Positions 1-5,272 of a stretch of 6,621 nt of DNA are shown one piece after another. The position numbers and the translations under genes are program-made. Every line of letters begins with the position of its first letter. Position 1 is the stretch's first letter. Source of the DNA: Oscillospiraceae bacterium (GTDB taxonomy: Bacteria > Bacillota > Clostridia > Oscillospirales > Ruminococcaceae); contig JAHZBJ010000109.1 in assembly GCA_019423445.1 (NCBI GenBank), forward strand, positions 1 to 6,621, written 5' to 3'. Below the pieces are notes generated by a model. The model saw only the letters and a list, made by a program, of their open reading frames with translations. It had not been told where the DNA came from and did no database searches.

Positions 1-485
1 TGGAGGGTGTCGTAGAGGCCGCTTTCCACTGCCTCCCGGGCCAGAAGGGGCCGGTGGTTGGTGATGCTGATGTGCCGAACCACCCCCTGGGCCTTCATCT
101 CCTGAAGGAACCGGTAAGCAGGGTCGTCCTCCCTGGGAAGGAAGGAGGGGTTGTGGAACTGGAGGATATCCACATAGTCAGTCTTCATCCGCTTCAGGCT
201 CAGCTCCAGGTTCCGCTTCACCATGTCGGGGTTTCCCTGATCGTAGGCGCTCTTGGTGGCGATAATGATGTTCTTACGCACATCGGAAAGGGCGTAGCCG
301 ATCTTTTCCTCGCTGTCAGTGTAGGAATTGGCGGTATCGAAGAAGTTGATCCCCGCTTCATAGGCGGTGCGCAGCAGCTCCGCCGCGTCGTCCTTGGAGA
401 TGCGCTGGATGGGCAGCGCCCCGAAGGAAGTCTTGGTCACCATCAGCCCGGTGCGGCCCAGCCGCACTTTTTTCATTTCCCTCAT
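1..485 (-). CDS. Aldo/keto reductase family oxidoreductase, 3' end cut off by window edge
   Basis: This is the N-terminal 161 codons of a predicted NAD(P)H-dependent oxidoreductase with the aldo/keto reductase TIM-barrel fold. The translation opens MREMKKVRLGRTGLMV, and the four family catalytic residues can be placed: Asp50 and Tyr55 in FFDTANSY, Lys78 in IIIATKS and His111 in LQFHNP. The last visible stretch, ITNHRPLLAREAVESGLYDT, resembles the Clostridia subgroup (COG1453-like) in which the barrel is followed by a C-terminal 4Fe-4S ferredoxin-like domain. That part is outside the window, so the iron-sulfur domain is only an inference. The start at 485 is chosen because AAAGGAGG sits seven bases upstream; a second in-frame ATG at codon 4 is too far from it. 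No strong promoter is visible just upstream, and the substrate cannot be predicted. Confidence 0.9.
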   Translation of the reverse strand, partial: MREMKKVRLGRTGLMVTKTSFGALPIQRISKDDAAELLRTAYEAGINFFDTANSYTDSEEKIGYALSDVRKNIIIATKSAYDQGNPDMVKRNLELSLKRMKTDYVDILQFHNPSFLPREDDPAYRFLQEMKAQGVVRHISITNHRPLLAREAVESGLYDTL

Positions 486-514
486 GTCATTTCCTCCTTT
501 TTTGTGTCCGTAAG

Positions 515-656
515 AAAAAAACTCTGCGGATCGCTGGGTTGTGCCCCGCTCCCTGAGCATATCACTTGGGATCCGGAAGGCGCTTTCAGGGGGAGTCCGG
601 CCCCCCCGGGAGCGAGGCAATCACCGGCGCTGCCGCGCTCCTTCTCTCACGGACTC
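515..656 (-). promoter_or_regulatory. Structured leader or weak terminator upstream of the aldo/keto reductase
   Basis: The gap between yigZ and the reductase (486-708) holds no credible gene but much minus-strand pairing potential. GAGTCCG (656-650) can pair with CGGACTC (599-593). Nested inside, GGAGCG (641-636) can pair with CGCTCC (614-609) and GGCA (634-631) with TGCC (619-616), leaving an 11-nt loop. Further downstream GCGG (549-546) can pair with CCGC (529-526), with CTC (557-555) and GAG (524-522) closing directly before seven U residues at 521-515. This could be the yigZ terminator or an attenuator-type leader for the reductase. A weak extended -10 (TGGTATCGT, 699-691) is the only promoter-like string, and it has no matching -35. 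No known riboswitch consensus was recognised. Confidence 0.3.
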
Positions 657-708
657 GGCCGCCCGGCCTTCCGGGAGCGGGCGGGCATTCACGATACCAT
701 GTCCTTTC

Positions 709-1341
709 TCATATGGAACTAAAGTGGGCAAACTTCTCCTCCAGCACCAGTGGAGCCACTGTCCCAGAGGAGAGTTCCTCCAGTTCCTTGCGGAAGGCCG
801 GCAGCCGGGAAGCCTTGCAAAGGAGCCGCAGCCGAACCCCTTCCGCAAAAACACTGTCCAAAGTCACCACCTCATGCTTGGGCAGGATGTAGGTGGCCTT
901 GCCGTAAAAGTCGTACCCCATATCCAGCTCCACCACTGCAGCGGGCTGCATATTCAGCACCCGGGCGGCGTCCACCGCCGTCTTAGCCCCCTGGGCGTAG
1001 GCCCGGACCAGTCCCCCGGCCCCCAGAAGGATCCCCCCAAAATACCGGGTCACCACCACAGCCGTATCGGTGAGCCCCTCCCGAAGGATCACATCCAACA
1101 CCGGTTTTCCTGCGGTGCCCTGGGGCTCCCCGTCGTCGGAGAAGCGCATCAGCTGCCCCTGGCGCAGAACATAGGCGTACACATTGTGGGTGGCCTCCCG
1201 GTGACGCTCACGCACCGAGGCCACAAAGGCCATGGCCTCTTCCTCGGTGGTCACCGGGGCAATATGCCCGATAAACCGGGACTTCCGCTCAATAAACTCA
1301 TCCTGAGCGGGGGCTTCCACAGTGCGGTATCCCTCCGCCAT
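709..1341 (-). CDS. yigZ: YigZ/IMPACT (UPF0029) family protein
   Basis: The 210-residue product has the usual length and two-domain layout of bacterial YigZ proteins. The N-terminal IMPACT domain carries both family signatures: SDDGEPQGTAGKPVL (68-82) and VVVTRYFGGILLGAGGLVRAY (95-115). The region from about 135 to the end fits the small C-terminal DUF1949 domain. Eukaryotic IMPACT relatives modulate Gcn2 in the amino-acid starvation response; the bacterial role is poorly defined, though an association with translation or proline-peptide handling has been suggested. The start at 1341 is chosen because AAGGAGG lies seven bases upstream. An upstream in-frame ATG at 1389 would begin inside the intergenic hairpin and add 16 atypical residues. 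The gene lies 79 bases after rpmE on the same strand with no promoter of its own visible, so it is probably reached by read-through from rpmE. Confidence 0.93.
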   Translation of the reverse strand: MAEGYRTVEAPAQDEFIERKSRFIGHIAPVTTEEEAMAFVASVRERHREATHNVYAYVLRQGQLMRFSDDGEPQGTAGKPVLDVILREGLTDTAVVVTRYFGGILLGAGGLVRAYAQGAKTAVDAARVLNMQPAAVVELDMGYDFYGKATYILPKHEVVTLDSVFAEGVRLRLLCKASRLPAFRKELEELSSGTVAPLVLEEKFAHFSSI

Positions 1342-1359
1342 GGCTTCTCCTCCTTTTTC

Positions 1360-1404
1360 AGACCGCAACAAAGGCGGCACAAGGTACATCCCCTTGCGCC
1401 GCCT
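1360..1404 (-). terminator. Hairpin between rpmE and yigZ, probable partial terminator
   Basis: On the minus strand, bases 1404-1392 (AGGCGGCGCAAGG) pair with 1384-1372 (CCTTGTGCCGCCT) over 13 positions, with a single G-U pair and a 7-base loop. The stem starts 15 bases after the rpmE stop codon. The following tract, TTGTTGCGG, is a poor U-run, so termination is likely incomplete. This would let some transcripts continue into yigZ and keep yigZ below the level of the ribosomal protein gene. It could instead be an RNA-stability hairpin. Confidence 0.5.
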
Positions 1405-1419
1405 GCTGCGAAGCCGATT

Positions 1420-1623
1420 TTATTTGCCCCGATTGAAACGCTTGTTGAAGCGGTCCACACGTCCGCCGCTGTCCACCAGCTTCTGCTTGCCGGTGAAGAA
1501 GGGGTGGCACTTGGAGCAGATTTCCACGCGGATTTCCGGCTTGGTGGAACGGGTCTCGATGACGTTGCCGCAAGCGCAGCGAATCACCGCAGGACCGTAC
1601 TTGGGATGGATTCCTTCTTTCAT
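1420..1623 (-). CDS. rpmE: 50S ribosomal protein L31, zinc-binding form
   Basis: This 67-residue protein is a surface component of the large ribosomal subunit that contributes to the bridge with the small subunit. It begins MKEGIHPKYGPAVIRCACGN and contains the hallmark CSKCHPFFTGKQ and GGRVDRFNKRF segments close to the C-terminus. All four zinc ligands expected of the C+ form are present: Cys16, Cys18, Cys36 and Cys39. It is therefore the zinc-containing paralogue rather than the zinc-independent form used under zinc starvation. The start is supported by GAGGTG six bases upstream and by the family N-terminus. The gene has its own strong-looking promoter at 1712-1740 and a hairpin leader of about 80 nt, and it leads a probable rpmE-yigZ transcript. 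Confidence 0.98.
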   Translation of the reverse strand: MKEGIHPKYGPAVIRCACGNVIETRSTKPEIRVEICSKCHPFFTGKQKLVDSGGRVDRFNKRFNRGK

Positions 1624-1642
1624 CTATTTCACCTCTTTCATG

Positions 1643-1690
1643 TCCCGACGCCGGAAGATGAGGATGCACATCTTCCCATGGGCGGCGGGA
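1643..1690 (-). promoter_or_regulatory. Long hairpin in rpmE 5' leader, candidate L31 ribosomal leader
   Basis: The minus-strand leader between the rpmE promoter and its ribosome binding site folds almost completely into one hairpin. TCCCG (1690-1686) pairs with CGGGA (1647-1643). After one C-U mismatch, CGCC (1684-1681) pairs with GGCG (1652-1649). After a four-base 5' bulge (CATG), GGAAGATG (1676-1669) pairs perfectly with CATCTTCC (1660-1653) around an 8-base loop. This gives 17 pairs ending a few bases before the Shine-Dalgarno sequence. Many ribosomal protein genes are autoregulated by such leaders and leader motifs for L31 have been reported in several bacterial groups. Whether this hairpin matches one of those models cannot be decided by eye. 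Confidence 0.5.
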
Positions 1691-1711
1691 TGATACCAAC
1701 GTAACAGTAGT

Positions 1712-1740
1712 ATATTATCATACCCGCCATTCAAAAGCAA
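1712..1740 (-). promoter_or_regulatory. rpmE promoter, extended -10 with possible UP element
   Basis: On the minus strand TTGCTT (1740-1735) and TAATAT (1717-1712) are separated by exactly 17 bases, and TGA directly before the -10 makes it an extended -10 type. Transcription would start near 1705. An uninterrupted A/T tract (AAAAAATTTTT, 1759-1749) lies at about -54 to -44, the position of an UP element, which is common for strongly expressed ribosomal genes. Confidence 0.7.
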
Positions 1741-1748
1741 GAGGTGGG

Positions 1749-1801
1749 AAAAATTTTTTCGGCCAAGCCCGGGGATATTTCATTTTTCCCCCGCAGGGCT
1801 T
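1749..1801 (-). terminator. Probable terminator region of the phosphoglucomutase gene
   Basis: Ten bases after the stop codon, the minus strand has AAGCCC (1801-1796) complementary to GGGCTT (1770-1765), with an inner GGGG/CCCC pairing after a three-base bulge. The first good U-run (1753-1749) comes about 11 bases after the stem, behind an A-run, so this is not a canonical terminator. A competing pairing, GGGAAAAAT (1790-1782) with ATTTTTCCC (1754-1746), would instead sequester that U-run. Confidence 0.4.
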
Positions 1802-1810
1802 GTTTGCCTC

Positions 1811-3508
1811 CTATTTGATTCCGATGATGGCTTCTACATCCTTCTGGGCGGCAGCCTTGAGGGACTGAGCCTGGGGCAGATCCGAAGCCTTCACCGAATA
1901 GTAGACCTTGAGTTTGGGCTCGGTACCGGAGGGACGGACAATGACGCTCCCCACCTCTGTCTCATAGGCCAGAACGTCGGCGGAAGGCATCTGCACCCCT
2001 CCTACCACCGGACAGGCGGTGCGGTAATCGGTGACCGACGCCACCGGATACCCGCCCAAAGAGGCCGGGGGCTCTTTCCGGAGCTGCTCCATAATCCCTG
2101 CCATTTTGGCCATGCCGTCGGCCCCCTCAAAGGAGTAGCTGTCCACCTGGTTCAGGTAGCGGCCGAACCGGGCATACATCTCGTCCAGGGCCTCTCCCAG
2201 GTTCTTCCCCTGGCGCTTGTACCAGGCCGCCATCTCGCAGATGAGCATGGAGGCGTCCACGGCGTCTTTATCCCGGACATAACCTCCGGAAAGGTAGCCA
2301 TAGCTTTCCTCAAACCCCAGAAGGAAACGATCCTCCTCCCCGTCTTTCTCCAGCTGGTGGATCTGTTCCCCGATGTACTTAAAACCGGTAAGGGTGTTCC
2401 GGACCTCGATGCCATACTCCCGGCAGAGGGCGTCCGCCATGGTGGTGGTGACAATGCTCTTAACCACCACCGGCCGCTTCGGCATGGTGCCCGCCTCCCT
2501 GCGGGAACGGGCAATGTAGTCGATGAGAAGGCAGCCCATCTCGTTGCCGGTTATGAGCCGGGGCTCCCCGTTCTGGAGGACGGCGATACCCACCCGGTCG
2601 CAGTCCGGGTCGGTGGCCAGCAGGAGGTCAGCCCCCAGCTTTTCCACCAGGGCCAGTCCCTTTTCCATAGCCTGGAGGATCTCAGGGTTGGGGTAGGGGC
2701 AGGTGGGGAAGTTGCCGTCCGGCCACTCCTGCTCCGGCACCACAGTGATATCCTGGATCCCCATCTTCTTCAGCACGGTGAGGACCGAACGCCGCCCCGC
2801 CCCGTTGAGGGGGGTATAAACCAGGCGCAGCCCGGCCCCCTGGCAGACGCCGGGATTTACCTGTTCCTCCAGCACCCGGGACAGGAATTTCTGGATCAGC
2901 TTCTCCGGGATGATCTCGATCATGCCGGTGGAAAGGGCCTCGTCATAATCCGCCAGCTTTACCCCGTCAAAGAGGTCGGTGGACCGGATATTCTCCATCA
3001 CCCCGTCGGCAGTCTCCCCGGTGATCTGGCAGCCCTGACCGTCGTAGGCCTTGTAGCCGTTGTATTTGCTGGGGTTGTGGCTGGCGGTAATATTCACCCC
3101 AGCCTGGCACCGAAGCTCCCGCACCGCATAGGAAAGGGCGGGGGTGGGCATCAACTCCCCATAGAGCCAGGTCTTGACGCCGTTGGCGGCAAAAACCCGG
3201 GCGGTTTCCCGGGCAAAAAGCTCCGAGTTGATCCGGCTGTCATAGGCCACTGCCGCCATAGGGGCCTTGTACCGGGCCTTGAGATAGTCTGCATAGGCCT
3301 GGGTGGCCCGGCGGACGGTATAAATGTTCATCCGGTTGGTGCCCGCCCCCAGCACTCCCCGGAGCCCGGCGGTGCCGAACTGAAGGTCTGTATAGAAACG
3401 CTCGTAAATGGCCTTGTCGTCCCCTTTGATGTCCTGAAGCTCCCGGGCCAGAGCCGCATCCTCCAGGGGTTGGGCGCACCAGCGCAGATACTCTTCCTGA
3501 TAGTTCAT
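1811..3508 (-). CDS. pgcA: Alpha-phosphoglucomutase / phosphomannomutase family enzyme (PgcA-like)
   Basis: This cytoplasmic enzyme is predicted to interconvert glucose 1-phosphate and glucose 6-phosphate, linking glycolysis to UDP-glucose, glycolipid, wall polymer or glycogen synthesis. Its 565 residues fit the Firmicute PgcA type rather than shorter phosphomannomutases. All four functional loops are intact: the phosphoserine loop TASHNP with Ser143, the metal-binding loop DPDCDR (300-305), the sugar-binding loop GFEESYGY (398-405) and the phosphate-binding loop RPSGTEPKLK (525-534). An N-terminal FGTAGLRG segment (44-51) is also typical. The start at 3508 is chosen because AAGGAG lies nine bases upstream. 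The longer frame back to 3586 runs through the promoter and is rejected. It is monocistronic as far as visible and is transcribed divergently from comM. Preference for glucose over mannose is inferred from family resemblance. Confidence 0.95.
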   Translation of the reverse strand: MNYQEEYLRWCAQPLEDAALARELQDIKGDDKAIYERFYTDLQFGTAGLRGVLGAGTNRMNIYTVRRATQAYADYLKARYKAPMAAVAYDSRINSELFARETARVFAANGVKTWLYGELMPTPALSYAVRELRCQAGVNITASHNPSKYNGYKAYDGQGCQITGETADGVMENIRSTDLFDGVKLADYDEALSTGMIEIIPEKLIQKFLSRVLEEQVNPGVCQGAGLRLVYTPLNGAGRRSVLTVLKKMGIQDITVVPEQEWPDGNFPTCPYPNPEILQAMEKGLALVEKLGADLLLATDPDCDRVGIAVLQNGEPRLITGNEMGCLLIDYIARSRREAGTMPKRPVVVKSIVTTTMADALCREYGIEVRNTLTGFKYIGEQIHQLEKDGEEDRFLLGFEESYGYLSGGYVRDKDAVDASMLICEMAAWYKRQGKNLGEALDEMYARFGRYLNQVDSYSFEGADGMAKMAGIMEQLRKEPPASLGGYPVASVTDYRTACPVVGGVQMPSADVLAYETEVGSVIVRPSGTEPKLKVYYSVKASDLPQAQSLKAAAQKDVEAIIGIK

Positions 3509-3542
3509 AACGCCACACTCCTTTGCTTCTTTGTCATCCTTT

Positions 3543-3571
3543 ATTGTAGAGCATCGCTCCAAACAAGTCAA
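3543..3571 (-). promoter_or_regulatory. Promoter of the phosphoglucomutase gene
   Basis: On the minus strand TTGACT (3571-3566) and TACAAT (3548-3543) are separated by 17 bases, each one mismatch from the sigma-A consensus. The predicted start near 3536 gives a leader of about 28 bases before the ATG at 3508. Its -35 box lies only eight bases from that of the opposing comM promoter. Confidence 0.75.
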
Positions 3572-3579
3572 CAAATTCC

Positions 3580-3608
3580 TTGTCAAAATTAGTGAAATCC
3601 ACTATAAT
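3580..3608 (+). promoter_or_regulatory. Promoter of comM
   Basis: TTGTCA (3580-3585) and a perfect TATAAT (3603-3608) are separated by 17 bases. Transcription would begin near 3615, about 31 bases before the GTG start at 3646. This also excludes any start codon for comM at or upstream of 3608. Confidence 0.8.
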
Positions 3609-3645
3609 AAAAGGGCTGAATTTTGTCGTTTTGGGAGGTGGCGCC

Positions 3646-5187
3646 GTGTTCCGTTCCGTCCTTTCCATGGGTCTTTCCGGGATCCAGGGATATATGGTGA
3701 ACGTAGAGGTAGACTGCCAGCGAGGGATGCCCCAGCTGGAAATCGTAGGTCTTCCCGACGCCGCGGTGAAAGAGTCCCGGGAGCGGGTGCGCTCGGCGGC
3801 CCGGAACTTAGGTCTCGCCTGGCCCGAGGGGCGGCTTCTGGTAAACTTGGCCCCTGCCAACACCCGTAAAACCGGTCCCATCTACGACCTGCCCATTCTT
3901 CTGGGGCTGCTGCTGGCTTCGGGGAGCTGCTCCATGGACCTTTCCGGCTGCGCTTTTGTAGGGGAGCTCTCTCTGGACGGCCGGCTCCGGCCGGTGGCTG
4001 GGGCCCTTTCCATGATCCTGGCGGCCCGGCAGGCAGGGGTGGAGCGGGTGTTCCTCCCTCTGGAAAACGGCGGAGAGGGCAGCGCCGTCTCCGGCATCCA
4101 GGTCTATCCCGTCTCCTCTGCAGGGGAAATCCTGGATCACTTTCTCCGCGGGAAGGTCCTGCCGTTGGCCTCGGAGCTTCCCTTCTCCCCACCCCCTGTG
4201 CCCCCTGTTCCTGATTTTGCCGATGTCCGGGGGCAGGAGAACGCCAAACGGGCCATGGAGGTAGCCGCCGCAGGAGGGCACAATATTCTCCTGATCGGCC
4301 CTCCCGGCACCGGAAAGAGTATGCTGGCCAAGCGCCTGCCCTCCATTCTCCCCCGCCTCTCTTTCCAGGAGGCCCTGGAGGCAACTCAAGTGCACTCCGC
4401 CGCGGGGATTCTCCCCTACGGCTCCTCCCTGCTGGAAGCGCCCCCTTTTCGAGCCCCTCACCACACCATCAGCCCGGCGGGTCTTACCGGAGGCGGCGCT
4501 CCGCCCCGGCCGGGGGAGATCAGCCTGGCCCATCATGGGGTCCTCTTTTTGGACGAGCTGCCCCAGTTTTCCCGGGCAGCCATGGAGGCTCTCCGGCAGC
4601 CCCTGGAAGAAGGGACTGTCACTGTGAGCCGGGCGGCGGGGCAGGCCAGTTTTCCCTGTCAGTTTATGCTGGCGGCAGCTATGAATCCCTGTCCCTGCGG
4701 CTACTTCGGCCACCCCACCCGGCCCTGCCGCTGCTCTCCCGTCAAGGTAGCGGCTTACCTCAGCCGCATCAGCGGGCCCCTGCTGGACCGGCTGGATATC
4801 CATGTGGAGGTCCCGCCGGTGGAATACCGCCAGATCAGCGACCAGGCTCCAGGGGAGCCCTCCGCCGCCATACGGCTCCGGGTGGAGGAGGCCCGGGAAC
4901 GCCAGCGCCGCCGCTATCAGGGGCTTGGAGTCTCCTGCAACGCCCGGCTGGACCCCGGCCATCTTCGGGAGTTCTGCCGCCTGGACGACGCCGCCCAGCA
5001 GCTCCTTCAAGCCGCCTACGACAAGATGGGGCTTTCCGGCAGAAGCTATGACCGCCTTCTCCGGGTGGCCCGAACCATAGCGGATTTGGCCGGTGCCGAG
5101 ATCATCGGCCCCGACGCTGTGGCGGAGGCCATCCAGTACCGGAACCTGGACCGGAAATACTGGCAGCCCGACGTCTCGGAGCTGTAA
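3646..5187 (+). CDS. comM: ComM/YifB family Mg-chelatase-like AAA+ ATPase
   Basis: The 513-residue product matches the usual length and domain order of ComM/YifB. An N-terminal Lon-like ChlI domain (about 1-165) contains GYMVNVEVDCQRG and IVGLPDAAVKESRERVR (33-49). The central AAA+ ATPase has Walker A GPPGTGKS (218-225) and Walker B VLFLDEL (299-305). A cysteine cluster, NPCPCGYFGHPTRPCRCSP (Cys349, 351, 361, 363), is consistent with a structural metal site. SGPLLDRLDIHVEVP (376-390) and a C-terminal lid domain complete it. ComM of naturally transformable bacteria is a hexameric branch-migration helicase that helps integrate incoming single-stranded DNA; the gene is also widespread in species not known to be competent. 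The GTG start is supported by GGGAGG seven bases upstream and by the family N-terminus. It stands alone between a divergent promoter and a terminator, with no other competence or recombination gene nearby. Confidence 0.95.
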   Translation: MFRSVLSMGLSGIQGYMVNVEVDCQRGMPQLEIVGLPDAAVKESRERVRSAARNLGLAWPEGRLLVNLAPANTRKTGPIYDLPILLGLLLASGSCSMDLSGCAFVGELSLDGRLRPVAGALSMILAARQAGVERVFLPLENGGEGSAVSGIQVYPVSSAGEILDHFLRGKVLPLASELPFSPPPVPPVPDFADVRGQENAKRAMEVAAAGGHNILLIGPPGTGKSMLAKRLPSILPRLSFQEALEATQVHSAAGILPYGSSLLEAPPFRAPHHTISPAGLTGGGAPPRPGEISLAHHGVLFLDELPQFSRAAMEALRQPLEEGTVTVSRAAGQASFPCQFMLAAAMNPCPCGYFGHPTRPCRCSPVKVAAYLSRISGPLLDRLDIHVEVPPVEYRQISDQAPGEPSAAIRLRVEEARERQRRRYQGLGVSCNARLDPGHLREFCRLDDAAQQLLQAAYDKMGLSGRSYDRLLRVARTIADLAGAEIIGPDAVAEAIQYRNLDRKYWQPDVSEL

Positions 5188-5214
5188 GTTGGACTGCAAA
5201 TAAACCCTTCCGCA

Positions 5215-5259
5215 AAAAAGCAGGGCTTCGGAACAGTTTGTTCCGAAGCCCTGCTTTTT
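5215..5259. terminator. Bidirectional intrinsic terminator between comM and the CapA-family gene
   Basis: Bases 5215-5235 are perfectly complementary to 5239-5259, giving a 21-bp stem around a GTT loop. Its GC-rich core is GCAGGGCTTCGGAAC. The stem is flanked by a T-run on the plus side (5255-5259, continuing CTTTT) and an A-run (5214-5219) that becomes a U-run for leftward transcripts. It lies 27 bases after the comM stop and 13 bases after the stop of the convergent gene, so it can terminate both. Confidence 0.95.
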
Positions 5260-5272
5260 CTTTTCTGCTCTC

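Noticed and set aside
349..500. Plus-strand features or promoter inside the reductase gene
   Set aside because: No -35/-10 pair with good spacing and no ribosome binding site were seen on the plus strand there.
541..700. Possible known riboswitch, tRNA or SRP RNA in the yigZ-reductase gap
   Set aside because: I looked for T-box, cobalamin, SAM, THF and ZTP signature strings and for tRNA arm sequences and found none; only unclassified pairing potential is reported.
54..722. 222-codon open frame on the plus strand spanning the aldo/keto reductase and the gap to its right
   Set aside because: It overlaps the reductase antisense and has no recognisable domain; the reductase reading is supported by its catalytic tetrad and ribosome binding site.
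541..1704. 387-codon open frame on the plus strand opposite yigZ and rpmE
   Set aside because: It lies antisense to two clearly recognisable genes, has low-complexity Pro/His/Gly-rich composition and no family resemblance. Long antisense frames are expected in GC-rich DNA.
2357..3592. 411-codon open frame on the plus strand opposite the phosphoglucomutase gene
   Set aside because: It is antisense to an intact enzyme gene and runs through both divergent promoters; composition is that of a shadow frame.
3580..3645. Upstream extension of comM by 22 codons
   Set aside because: The extension would start on the -35 box and run through the -10; the GTG at 3646 has a well-spaced GGGAGG and matches the family N-terminus.
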